NCBI RefSeq assembly: GCF_042453785.1
Contig: NC_091671.1
Location: forward strand, 11,416,001 to 11,480,000
Reading direction: 5' to 3'
Length of the DNA: 64,000 bases
DNA from: Malus domestica
Taxonomy: Eukaryota; Streptophyta; Magnoliopsida; Rosales; Rosaceae
Shown here one piece after another: positions 44,924 to 55,700 of this stretch. The notes beneath the pieces were generated by a model. That model made no database searches. It was not told where the DNA came from and saw only the letters and a program-made list of their open reading frames with translations. The stretch's first letter is position 1. Every line of letters begins with the position of its first letter. The position numbers and the translations under genes are program-made.

Positions 44924-45490
44924 CGAATCGAGTGACATTGTTGAGTATTTTCAATGCTTGGAATGGGGAAAGAATCTGTTGAGAATTTTACAAGCATAGA
45001 GAAAGTTGGTCTCAAACCGAATCGAGTGACATTGTTAAGTATTTTCAATGCTTGCGGCCATGGAGGATTAATTGATGAGGGCCTGAACTTTGGGAAGATG
45101 ATCGATGAGTATGAAATTGCACTGGACATCAAGCACTACCGGTGTTTAATAGATATGCTACGGAGGGCAGGGAGTATAGAAGAAGCAGAAAAGATGGCCT
45201 TGGAGATTCCTTGCAATATTGTTTATGTTGTGATTTGGAGGACGCTCTTGGATGCTTGTAGCTTTCATGGTAATGTGGAGATGGGTGAGAGGGTGACGAA
45301 GAAGATACTGGAGATGGAGCGAGGATACAGAGGGGACTACGTGCTTATGTCCAACATCTTTGCTGGTGTTGGAAGGTATAGTGATGCAGAGAGAATAAAA
45401 AGCTTGCTTCATGAGAGGAACGCCTTCAAATTTGCAGGCCATGGTTTGTTCCGACTGTTGTTCAAGATGGGCAACTATGGTCCTGCGTAA
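44924..45490 (+). pseudogene. PLS/E-class PPR C-terminal fragment
   Basis: The frame reads GMGKESVENF, KVGLKPNRVTLLSIFNACGH, GGLIDEGLNF, IKHYRCLIDMLRRAGSIEEA, then VVIWRTLLDACSFHGNVEMG, YVLMSNIFAGVGRYSDAERI and ERNAFKF. This is the last PLS motif plus the E and E+ domains of an organelle RNA-editing PPR, similar in layout to the At1g09220 type. Everything upstream is missing. A 94-bp segment around its start is tandemly duplicated (44924 onward and 45018 onward). It stays open to TAA at 45490. Its strand and subclass differ from the RFL genes, so it is unrelated to their duplication. Confidence 0.85.
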
Positions 45491-45720
45491 ATCCTCTTTT
45501 CGAAAAACGTTTGCTGAGGATGATTTGTGTACCATTCACAAATTTATATTACCAACAGGACTTGTGAACCTGCATTTCAACAACTCAAGGCATTTGTTTC
45601 AATGGTGAACTTGCCGGCGAGCACTGTTTAGAGCGTACACAGAGAATTCCACTTTGAGAGAGTCTCATTAGCGTTTCACTTGATTCCTATCTGGCTAATA
45701 AATACATTTTTTAAATTAGC
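45491..45720. repeat. Flank with a segment repeated at 46491-46561
   Basis: The block TTACCAACAGGACTTGTGAA.. to ..TTTGTTTCAATGGTGAACTTGC at 45549-45612 recurs with few changes at 46496-46561, showing a local ~950-bp duplication or rearrangement. Confidence 0.75.
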
Positions 45721-45933
45721 TTTGATGGTTTTGTTCATGCTAATGGTATTATGGTAAATGCTGCTGCAGGGTTAGTAATTCGAGATCATAATAGTAATCC
45801 AATAAAAAGAAAACTTACATTTTCAAGCCTATACCACCAATGGATATGTCAACTTATGCTTCGAGCTTCAAACCAGCAGGTCTCTTGGATCACTCCGAGA
45901 GGTAGAACAACCACACTTTCTAGGGTTCACTAG
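45721..45933 (+). pseudogene. RNase H-like (RVT_3) fragment
   Basis: Reads SFDGFVHANGIMVNAAAGLV and IRDHNSNPIKR, the first strand pair of a plant LINE/host-type RNase H domain, then loses similarity. Too short to assign to LINE or host gene. The GCTAATGGTATTATGGTAA core recurs at the broken end of RFL copy 5 (62656-62675). Confidence 0.55.
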
Positions 45934-46600
45934 AGTTAAAATGGTTGCAAACTCAAATCAGTCTTCATTCATGGTAGTAATCTGTAAAGATATTCAGAAT
46001 CTTACCACATCTTATGCTGGTGCTCGTTTTAGGAAAGAAAGGCTTCCTGAGAAGTAAATAGCCGTTGTATCAGGTGTCCCTTCTGCTTTGCACCCAGGAG
46101 CTTGTAGTACTCACAGTTGGAAGGAAAAGTCCGCCAGTTTTTGCCTTGTATTGGGATATGAAATTGTAACTTTCTCTTCAGGTTGGTAATTACTAGCATA
46201 TGCTCGCTTAATTAAACACCATCAGTTGGGAGAAGGCATAACTGTAATGATTATCGCCACATTTATGCCAAATTGAGCTCTTCCAAATTGCTGGTCTTTT
46301 ACTAGTCATCCAGTCTGTTTATCGTGCCAGCACTATTGAAATTTACTCACCACCTGCAGCTGTTAATATGAGGGGATTGTTCGGGGCATGCATCTTAATT
46401 CTTCAGCCCTGAGCATCCTCCCTGTTCTGGATTCAGAAACGGAAGACTGACGGAGCCAAACATTTAGTTGCAATTGCCTTCTTATTGCACATACATTACC
46501 AACAGGACTCGTGAACCTCCATATCAACAACTCAAGGCATTTGTTTCAATGGTGAACTTGCAATATTTTAGTGCAGATAGAAAAATGATTAAGAAAAGAT
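45934..46600. other. No recognised gene
   Basis: Mixed sequence between fragments. Apart from the repeat at 46496-46561, I see no coding block or element ends. Confidence 0.35.
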
Positions 46601-46620
46601 GGAATTCGTATATTCTTTGT

Positions 46621-46803
46621 TTAATCACATCTGACATCGTTTGATCGGATACAGATTGTACCTTTCATGATGGAATTCGGATGCATCATTTGATCAGATG
46701 TGTATTGTATCTGGTGTTGGAGCAACTGCACAAGTTTAAGAAAACGATTGGGTCCTCGTCCTGTAGCTATCATTTCCTCCATTGCTTCTTTCATCAGACC
46801 CAT
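46621..46803 (-). CDS. Unrecognised short frame, possible host exon fragment
   Basis: 60 codons beginning MGLMKEAMEEMIATGRGPNR and FLKLVQLLQHQIQYTS, amphipathic and charged like a real protein. It is preceded by TTTAAAGGAT, so an exon may start slightly upstream. A GGAATTCGGATGCATCATTTGATC-like stretch is duplicated just downstream (46625-46705). I do not recognise the family. Confidence 0.3.
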   Translation of the reverse strand: MGLMKEAMEEMIATGRGPNRFLKLVQLLQHQIQYTSDQMMHPNSIMKGTICIRSNDVRCD

Positions 46804-46829
46804 ATCCTTTAAAATTAATTATTGCCAAA

Positions 46830-47107
46830 AAATAAAAGAGAAGTTAAACCAAGCCATAAATATGTCTACGAATTTCATATCAGTCCCATTACTCTGCTTT
46901 TTCAACAGATTTCATAATCTTAAAAGAAGAGTATCACAAAAGTTGCTCCATCACTTGATAGCTTCAATTAATAACACAGATCATACATCACTAGCCAATG
47001 CACGAATGAATGGCTCCCAGAACTGCACTCAGCAGCAGAACAACTCCCTCCACTGTACCATTCAAGAGAAGGAAGCACCAAAACTGAAAAGATGCAAAAT
47101 AATTTCT
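46830..47107. repeat. RFL 3' flank, subfamily A (copy 3)
   Basis: Closely matches 16135-16389, the 3' flank of copy 1. Likely includes the 3' UTR of the intact gene. Confidence 0.75.
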
Positions 47108-48937
47108 TCATGTTCTTTCTATAAATGCCAACAAAGCGGGATCTACTTTATCTTTAGATAATAAATTAACGACCAACTCCGTAGTTGATGCATCTGCAGA
47201 AAAACCTCTCTCCACCATTTCCTGAATAAGCCTCACCGCCGTTGATGTCTCATTGTTATTGATAAACCCTCGGATAATTGCGTTGTACGTGCAACCATCT
47301 GGACAACAACCTTTCTCTTCCATTTCTCTAAGCAAGTTTTCTGCTTCGCCTGCTATTCCCCGGTTACAAAATCCACTAATCATTATGGTATATGTCAAGA
47401 CATTAGGTTGAATTCCTTTTGATGATAAACTACGAAAAAGATCCCATGCATATTCAACTTTTTCAGCTTTGCACAATCCTTCAATAAGAATATTGTAAGT
47501 TACAATATCAAAATCCAACTTCTTTCCCTCCATCTCTTCCAAAAGTTCAACTGCCATAGAAAGTTGCTGGTTTTTACAAAGGCCATCCAGCAAAATATTA
47601 TAAGTTCGAATATTTGGAAGTTGGCCACAAGTTTGCATTTGAGAGAACAAGTTCTGTGCATCTCGTATTCTTCCCATCTTGCAAAACCCATCCATAAGAG
47701 TGTTATAAGTAATAGTATTTGGAACAACTCCCTTATGAGACATTTCCAGAAAAAGCATCTGGGCATCATCTATCCGTTTACACTTACAATAGCCGTTTAT
47801 CATTACGTTATAACCACGAGCATCAACCATGAAAGCCTTGCTAAGCATTACTTCAAAAACCTCTTTTGCCTCGACCATTTCTCCTCGCAAACAATACCCA
47901 TCCATAAGCGAATTGTACGTGATTGTACTAGGTTTGATATCTCTTTGAATCATCATCTCAACCACACTCCTTGCTTCCTGGACCATCCCCTCTTTGCAGA
48001 ATGCATCAACCAAGACATTGAAGGTGTGCGCATTTGGAAAGATATGTTTCACCACCATTTCATTCAACAATCTTGTAGCTTCTTTCCACTTCCCTACTTT
48101 GCAAGCTCCGTGAATCAAAGAGGTATAGGTAATGACGTCGGGAGCAATGGCCTTACTCGTCATTTCTAAAAAGAGGTTCAGTGCATCAACAACTAGAGCA
48201 TCCTTGCAAAGACTGTCGATGATCGTGTTGTAGACAATTACGTTAGGCATGCAAGCATTTTCTTCCATCTTCTTAAGCAATTGGATTGCTGCACTATTGT
48301 TACCCTTCATGCAAAGACCCTTAACTAATGTGCCGAAAGAAACCACATTCGGCTTGCAATTACCACTCTCCAACATTTTATTGAAAAGTGCTGCAGCCTC
48401 GGCCTCTCTATTCTTAAGAAGAAAGCCGTTGATAAGAGTGGTGTAGGTCGTGACATCTGGCTCTAAACCTAATTTGAAGAAGTTACCCAAGACTGACAAA
48501 CTAAACTCCACTTGGTTGAGATGACAGAAGCAATTAATGATAATGGCTAGAGTATAAACATCTGGACGAATTCCGGACACAACCATTTGGTTATTCATGG
48601 AGATGACTGCCGAATAATGTTTCATCTTGGCAAGTTGAGTCAAGATTTGGTTGAAAGGGACAACGGAAGGCAGAGGACGCCTTTGAAGCATTTCGTCGAA
48701 CACATTGAGAGCATCCTCAACATTACTGATTTTCAAAAGATGGTGTTGTTGAGTATTTCTAGATTCGGTCGATTTAGAAGCTCGAGAGTGAAACAAAGCC
48801 AAGTAATTGTTGAAGAAAACAACAACAGGAGAAGATTGAAGAGGGCAAGGCAGCATACCTCTGGTGCTGCTGCTTCCATAACCAACCTTCAAGGAAGAAG
48901 AAGAAGTAGCAATCGTTGCCCACATCATCTTCAGCAT
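47108..48937 (-). CDS. Restorer-of-fertility-like (RFL) P-class PPR protein, intact
   Basis: Single-exon gene, 609 aa from ATG 48937 (MLKMMWATIATSSSSLKVGY) to TGA at 47108. The frame is open ten codons further upstream but offers no ATG there. The N-terminus (residues 1-70) is rich in Ser, Arg and Lys and low in acidic residues, fitting a mitochondrial (or plastid) presequence. Fourteen consecutive PPR motifs run from about residue 92 to 582, all 35 aa except one of 36. A 27-residue tail ends LLAFIERT, with no E or DYW domain, so it is P class. RFL proteins bind mitochondrial transcripts and promote their processing or block translation. The family includes restorers of cytoplasmic male sterility. 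Motif pairs at positions 5/35 run ND, AD, TN, GN, ND, TN, NS, ND, NN, NN, ND, NN, TD, ND. It is the only intact copy here. Length and motif count are normal for RFL genes. The target is unknown. Confidence 0.93.
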   Translation of the reverse strand: MLKMMWATIATSSSSLKVGYGSSSTRGMLPCPLQSSPVVVFFNNYLALFHSRASKSTESRNTQQHHLLKISNVEDALNVFDEMLQRRPLPSVVPFNQILTQLAKMKHYSAVISMNNQMVVSGIRPDVYTLAIIINCFCHLNQVEFSLSVLGNFFKLGLEPDVTTYTTLINGFLLKNREAEAAALFNKMLESGNCKPNVVSFGTLVKGLCMKGNNSAAIQLLKKMEENACMPNVIVYNTIIDSLCKDALVVDALNLFLEMTSKAIAPDVITYTSLIHGACKVGKWKEATRLLNEMVVKHIFPNAHTFNVLVDAFCKEGMVQEARSVVEMMIQRDIKPSTITYNSLMDGYCLRGEMVEAKEVFEVMLSKAFMVDARGYNVMINGYCKCKRIDDAQMLFLEMSHKGVVPNTITYNTLMDGFCKMGRIRDAQNLFSQMQTCGQLPNIRTYNILLDGLCKNQQLSMAVELLEEMEGKKLDFDIVTYNILIEGLCKAEKVEYAWDLFRSLSSKGIQPNVLTYTIMISGFCNRGIAGEAENLLREMEEKGCCPDGCTYNAIIRGFINNNETSTAVRLIQEMVERGFSADASTTELVVNLLSKDKVDPALLAFIERT

Positions 48938-51046
48938 CTCTAAGTCAGCGAGTTGAGAGTTGCTCACAAATCAAAGAGTTGTTGGAAGACTGTTTGTGAG
49001 AGTTCAAGAGCACGAGTTTCATGTTTTTTTCTAGTTCTAGATTAACTCAAATTAAAAATAAATACACAAATCAACGAAAATAAATTATTCTTTTTTGTTA
49101 GGAGAAGAGAAGCTTGAAGAAGAACAAGTCTAACTCTCGAATAATTCAAATTACTACATTTAAACCTCTTTCAGACCATCTTCAACATTTGTGTTAGAAT
49201 TTAAAATTTAGGTTTTAAACCCCCTCTTTTAGACCATCGATGATAAGAAAAGACATTATTATGATTTTAACAAATGAGCAGAGCAGATGAAAGCGTTATC
49301 ATGATTTTAGGCTTGGACTTAATTAAATTTTTTTGGGAAATAAATCATATCCAAATCTCTTCCATCTAAACTCGGGGATCAAGTGATTCGGGTTCTTGAA
49401 ATTTGATCCAACGGCTAAAAATAAGGAGCCCTTTTAAAAATTATAATAACATTAGCAATTAAATCAAATTTCAAGAACCTGGATCACTTGATCCGCGGGC
49501 TTGGGTGGAAGAGATCCGAAGATGATCTCTTTTCATTTCTTTGAGTCTATATATAATATAAGCTAAGTGAATAAGATATTTAAAAAAATAAATAAACGGC
49601 TCGGTTTGGTTTTGAGGTTCTACCAAGATTAAAACCAAAATGGATATGAATGGTTTGGTTCAGTTCTTGAACGTAAGTTGATTTTTTTTTTTTTCGATTT
49701 GTTATGTTGTTGTTCTATTCGGTTCCATGATTTTTATGTCCACTCCTACAATTATATATAGAAATAAGAGCTCGTATTTCATATGACACATCTTGGATTC
49801 AATTCTTAAGGCTGGTGAATCATATGATGGTGATCAAGAGAAACTGAAATGTCTCTGTAAGTTTTTCCGGCCTCCGACAGGATGCACTGTCATGACAAAG
49901 CCACCAATTGGTCAGTTTTTTTTTTTTTTTTTAAAGCATACAATACTACATTAAAATTGAACACCTTTTTTTTTTTTTAACAAACAATATTATCTACACC
50001 AAGAGGGAGAAGTGGTCAAAGTCTCACAATGAGTTAGTCATATTAATGTGGTTCAAATCTAAGACATTTTACTTATAAGTAATAATGAATATCACTAGGC
50101 CGTTGGATTAAGTGGCGATTGAAGACATTATTAGATGCAAAAGTAAGAAGTACTGGGCAAGAAAGTTTTGCATGCTTAAAGCCGTGAAACAAGTCAGCAA
50201 TGAAGAGCACCTATATTCAACAATTGTCCATGTCTGAATTGTGTGAGTTGCAAACTTCACCGTCGTTCTTCACTTAAAATACATATAGCACCAACTCAGG
50301 TGTCAAACTTACAAACTAATTAGGTAATTGCACCAAAAATCTGAAGGCAAACTGAAAATTACAACAAAACGATAATATAATAAGGCGCCAAGTTAAGCAA
50401 AATAGTACAAAACATGAACAATTAAGATTACCATTGAGAAAAACCAAACCTGTATGACTAAGATAGTAGTTGATAAACTCAAATTTTTCCTTCAAACATG
50501 CATATATAGAAGCGTTAGCCTTTCAAAATACATCACAATAACATATTATTGCTCAAATTTCTAACCCTAATGAAAAGTAAAATTAATAAACAAAGGAACT
50601 TACAGCTTACGAGAAAAAAATAAATGCAAACGTGCAACGGTTGAGGAAAGAAATGCAAAATCTGAATGGACAAACAGAAACATTTGATATTTCACACTCT
50701 CTCATTTTTTTCTCTTTCTTCTTCCTCTTCCAGCAAACTTTCTTATAATTGTATGTAACCATTTCTTAAAGTCTTAGTACTTATTTGGATGTGCTTTGAA
50801 AATGACAGAAAACGCTTTTGGTGAAAATGTTTTTAGAACCAATCCTTAGTAAAAATACAAGTAAATTCTGGAAAGACACTTAAAGTGCTTCTTGGAAGAA
50901 GCACATAACTGGTGCTTCTTACAGAAAGCACATAAGTGCTTTTGGAACCAAAAAAATATTTTCTCTAAAAGTTCTTTAGCCATTTTAAAAGTATATCCAA
51001 ACAAGTCCGTACAATTGTAGGATTTTGCACAAAAAGAAAGGAGATG
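48938..51046. repeat. RFL upstream flank (copy 3)
   Basis: Probable promoter and leader of the intact gene, on the minus strand. It shares the leader-like GTTTGTGAGAGTTCAAGAGCA with copies 1, 2 and 4 and the longer block with 32347-34850 and 43150-44600. A TATATATAA stretch near 49550 is possible but distant, and I cannot assign a start site. About 260 bp at 50780-51010 (with GTGCTTCTT..AGAAGCAC repeats) is absent from copy 2. Confidence 0.75.
49337..49534. mobile_element. Foldback MITE with ~70-bp inverted repeats
   Basis: Left arm contains TCTCTTCCATCTAAACTCGG and GATCAAGTGATTCGGGTTC-TTGAAATTTGAT. The right arm is its inverted partner with a few mismatches. A spacer of about 70 bp includes CCAACGGCTAAAA. 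The equivalent place in the copy 2 flank (near 43325) lacks it. Confidence 0.8.
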
Positions 51047-51364
51047 TTGACGTTTGGTGGGTTGCTTTTATTAATTTTTTTTTGGTAAATTACATTTTAC
51101 CCCCTCATGTTTGTGGTTAATTGTAACCTCATACAACATTTTTAAAACATTTCAATCACATACATTTACTTATTATTTCATTTCAATTTCATACATTTGT
51201 TAGTCAATCTGCTAAATTTGACCGTTAAATGATATGTATCAACTGTGGATCCCACGTTTTTCTAATCTATTTTTTAAACTTATATGGGTACATCTTTTTC
51301 GTTGATTTGAATATGTATCCATGCCAAATTATTCGAAAAAAATTATTAATATTATTAGGCCTAA

Positions 51365-51365
<1 letters not shown>

Positions 51366-51405
<40 letters not shown>

Positions 51406-51406
51406 T
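51366..51406. repeat. (TTA)n microsatellite
   Basis: About 13 TTA repeats. The array units have only TTATTATTATT at this position, so it expanded in this copy. Confidence 0.95.
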
Positions 51407-51925
51407 CGTGGTTCTGAAGAATGTACCCATGTTTTGGGTTTGAAGAATTTACCAAACGTTTTATGGTACAATAACTTTTGGTTAATATTGATGAATGTAC
51501 TATATATATGTACACAATATGTTCTCTAATATGTGTGTACATACCTTTTATGGCAAAATATGATTTTTCTACATTGGCAACATTGTCTCATCATCCTATC
51601 ATGAGACGTTTGGTTCTTTTTACATTTAGTTTCTTAAGTTTTAGGACAATGATAAAAAAAATAAAAAATAAAAAAAATAAAAAAGAAGCTTTGTATGGCC
51701 ACGTTGCAAACGTAACGTATACTCCCTACAAATATTGGCCATTCCAATTTACATGATCATGCAAATAGAGCACCACAAGCATGGCCGACAAAAACTAAAC
51801 AAAAACACGTTGCGAACGTAACGTATACTCCTTACAAATATTGGCTGTTCCAATTTACATGATCCTACAAATAGAGCACCACAAGCATGGCCGAAAAAAA
51901 AATTAAACAAAAATTAAAAATAAAT

Positions 51926-52007
51926 CGTCACTTGAGAGGTTCAAACTCTTCCGGGGGAACCTCATGCACTTAGCAAGCACACGCCTTAACCACTTGGCTA
52001 AAGCGAC
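51926..52007 (-). tRNA. tRNA-Ser (GCT)-like gene in the isolated unit, probably inactive
   Basis: 82 nt with a fully pairable acceptor stem, intact D arm and anticodon loop TTGCTAA. The T loop reads TTTGAAC where TTCGAAC is needed, losing the conserved C56 of the B box, and the first T-stem pair is A-C. That should weaken both TFIIIC binding and the tertiary fold. Confidence 0.75.
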
Positions 52008-52234
52008 TGTTGATGACATAAGAGGCTACTCATCTTTTTTTAATTAACTATTTAAATAAAAAAAATTAAAAATAAATCGCCACTGAGATGTGAGGTTGAC
52101 GTTTGATGGGTTTCTCTTATTAATTTTTCGAGTAAACTACATTTTATTCCCTCAAGTTTGTGGTCAATTGCAACTGCATACAATATTTTTGAAACATTTT
52201 AATCACATACCTTTACTTACTATTTCATTTCAAC

Positions 52235-52729
52235 GTTGTATAGCCACTTAGTACTACGGTTTAGTGGTATTTCTCTTCACTTGTAAGTGAGAAATCTTAG
52301 GTTATTTCTCGTCAATTGCTTATTTGAAACACATTATTGCTAGTGTATTATGAAGCTTAGCTCACTCCCCACCCCGTTAAGTGAACATAATATCGTTTTA
52401 TTTGGGAAAAAAAAGGTTTTATAATGCAAGAGCTGTAAAATAGTAAAATTTAAAATAAAATAAAAAGAAGGTTAAACAACCAGTTATCACATTCAAACAC
52501 GACTAGTTATTCAGGCCGCACAAGGTTGGAATTGGGAACTAGTCTTGGACTCTTATCTCCAACCTGGATTATCACTTAATATACATATTTGTAGGATTCG
52601 TAAAGCAAGCAGAGGCAATCTCATGGATTGGTATTCGAGTCATAAATATGTTTACAAATTTCATACTAGTCCAGATACTCTGCTTCACCAACAGATTTCA
52701 TAATCTTAATTGATAAATTCAATTAATAA
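52235..52729. repeat. RFL 3' flank, subfamily B (copy 4, distal part)
   Basis: Matches 35460-35900 and 63350-63880. Continues on the far side of the Copia element at 58270-58411. Confidence 0.85.
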
Positions 52730-55700
52730 TGTTGTATAAGTGGCCAAGTGGCCAAAAACCTTTCGGTGCATATAATAAAAAATGAAGGACATAATGATGT
52801 GGGAACATCATTATGAGGAGACAAATGATTATGTTTCCTTTTGTTTTGTTGAATTTTCAAAGGCAGAAAATTTGGTGTTTTTACTCCCACCTTTTGCCTT
52901 TGGAGAAGAAGTGAAAGCATCATTTGGTTTTTGGAGAAGCCCAACTTTGCTCAGAGAGCAGAGCAGCAGAGCATCCGAGCAGAGAAGAATGAGTGCTACA
53001 TTCCTCATTGGAAGAGAGCACCTCTCTTCGGTTAGTAATCTTTCATCAAAGTTGTATTTGTTGTATTAGCTTTGAGCTTCATATAAAGAGGAAATTATTC
53101 ATTATATTTCTCTCTATTTGTTTTCTTTGGTATGTGAGAGCTATTGGTTGTATTGGGGTTTTGGGGTTGTGAGCTTGCCAACACGTTGTAAACTTCCATT
53201 TGGTTGATAGTGGATTATTGGGTGAGTTCCTACTGCTCCGAGAACGTACTCCAGTTACACTGACTGTTAAGGAACCTCGTTAAAATATTGGTGTCTTTAA
53301 TATTTTGTTCTTGCATTCCATTTGATATATTTCCTATGGGTTAGCTTGAGTTGGTTCCATAACGCTTGGTGCTATTCCTAGCATAACAATTGGTATCAGA
53401 GCACTGGTTGCTCTTGGGTGTTGTCTAGTTGCCAAAGATGTTGGACGGGCAAGATGAGAATCTTTTTGGAAGCAGCTCCGGGTTTGCAAGAACTACGGTG
53501 CAAAATGCAAGATTCCAAGTGGAAAAATTTGATGGCACAAACAACTTCGGGATGTGGCAATGTGAGTTCAAAGATGTGTTGGCTCAACAAGATCTACTTG
53601 CCGCTTTGGGAGAGAAGCCAGAAGCTATGTCGAAGCCGAAATGGGAGAAATTAAATTTGTGGGCTCGCTCTTCAATTCGGTTATGCCTTACAAAAACTCA
53701 AAAGTATTTTGAGATGCAGGAGACATTAGCAAGTGTGTTGTGGCAAAAATTGGAAGACAAGTATATGACGAAGAGTGCAGAGAACCAGCTACATTTGAAA
53801 AAGCTCTACCGCTTCCAATACAAAGAAGGTACAAAAATGATTAGACACTTTGATGCTTTTAATAAGTTGATTGCCGACTTGTTAAATTTAGATGAGGATA
53901 TTAAGAATGAAGATAAGGCCTTAATATTGTTAAATTCCTTACTAGACTCTTATGAGCATTTTGTTACCACTATTATGCATAGTAAAGAAACTGTGAAATT
54001 TGAAGATGCGTCAAATGCCTTGATGAATTATGAAATGAGGCATAGAGATAAAAATCATGATAGTACCTCTGAAACTTTATTTGTTAGAGGTAGATCATCG
54101 AAGAGGAGGTTCTCTTCTAGTAGGAAAAAATCACACTCTTGACCTAGAGGAAACTCTAAAGGTAGAAAAACCTTGGAAAGGGATGAATGTGCCTTTTGTC
54201 ATAATAAGGGTCATTGGAAGAAAGATTGTCCTAGGTTGAAGACGAAAGGAAAAGAAAGTTCTAAAGCTAATGTTGTTGATGTTGAAACATATTTTTTTTT
54301 TATTTTGCTTTAACCACTTCCTCATCATTTGATTGTGCTACTAAATGGGTGTTGGATACGGGTTGTACTCATCATATGACTCCTCACAAGGATTGGTTTT
54401 CAAGCTTGAAAGAGTTTAATGGTGGTGTTGTGTTCATGGGAGATGACAATCCTTGTACAACAAAAAGGATTAGTACAGATCGTTTAAAGTTGCATGATGG
54501 CATGGTTAAAGAGTTGATAGGTGTTCGGTATGTACCGAATTTGAAGAAAAATCTTATTTCTTTGGGCACTTTAGAATCTAAGGCCTTCAGTTTTCATTCA
54601 GATGGGCAGACAATGAAAGTTACTTATGGTGCACTTGTTGTGATGAAAGCTCCTCGATATGGTCATTTGTATCTATTACAAGGAAGCACTATGACAGGTG
54701 AAGCGTCTTGAGTCTCAGAAAATATGGGCACATCCGATTCAGATACTACTAGACTGTGGCATATGAGATTAGGCCATGCCGGTGAGAAAGCTCTACAAGG
54801 GCTTGTGAAAAAAGGTCTTCTAAAAGGTGCCACGACTTGTAAGATTGATTTCTGCGAGCATTGTGTCTTGGGAAAGTAAACTAGAGTGAAGTTTGGTACT
54901 GCAGTACATCAGACGAAGAGCATTCTTGATTATGTGCATTCGGATGTTTGGGGTCCTACAAAAACTCCCTCTTTGAGTGGTAGACATTGGTTCGTGGCCT
55001 TTGTTGATGATTATTCAAGAAGGTCTTGGGTCTACACTATGAAGCACAAGAGTGAGGTGTTGAACATTTTCTTGGGTTGGAAGAAAAAGGTTGAGAACCA
55101 GACTGGGAGAAAGATTAAAATTTTGCGATCGGATAATGGTGGAGAATACACATCCGACCCTTTCTTTAAAGTTTGCAAAGAGGAAGGGATTGTGAGACAT
55201 TTTAGTGTCCGGGGAACTCCACAACAAAATGGAGTTGCAGAAAGATTGAATTGAACCTTGCTTGAGAAGGTTAGATGCATGTTGCCTCAGTCGGTTTGAG
55301 CAAGTCTTTTTGGGCAGAGGCAGTTACTTATGTATGTCACATTATCAATCGGTTACCCTCAGCTGCTGTTCAGGGTAAGACACCAATGGAGGTATGGACT
55401 AGGAAACCTTTTACTGATTATGATTATATTCATATTTTTGGTTCGCCTGCTTATTTTCATGTAATTGAAAATAAACTTGATCCTAGAGCCAAAAAGGCTA
55501 TCTTTCTTGGTTTTAGTAGTGGTGTCAAATGTTATTGGTTGTGGTGCCCAGAGATGAAGAAACTTGTAATCAGCAGAGATGTGAAATTTGATGAAGAAAA
55601 TATGTACAAAGACTCTGAGAATAATGTGAAATATGTCCAACAAGTGGAGCTTGAGAAAGTTGCCTCTGGTACTTCAAATCTTATTTCTGCTTATGTCAAA

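Larger units (their letters stand above)
51047..52234 (-). repeat. Diverged tRNA-Ser repeat unit
   Basis: Same layout as the array units: the TAAATTACATTTTA region, the TATATATATG stretch, the tRNA, then the start of a second unit. A ~107-bp segment (CACGTTGC..AACGTAACGTATACTCC) is duplicated at 51702-51905. It joins RFL 3' flank sequence at 52235 (CATTTCAAC|GTTGTATAGCC), tying the tRNA repeat to the RFL module. Confidence 0.9.

Noticed and set aside
48938-48967. Ten-codon upstream extension of the intact RFL frame.
   Set aside because: It begins with GTG, which is not a credible nuclear start here. The first ATG, at 48937, is conserved in copies 2 and 4.
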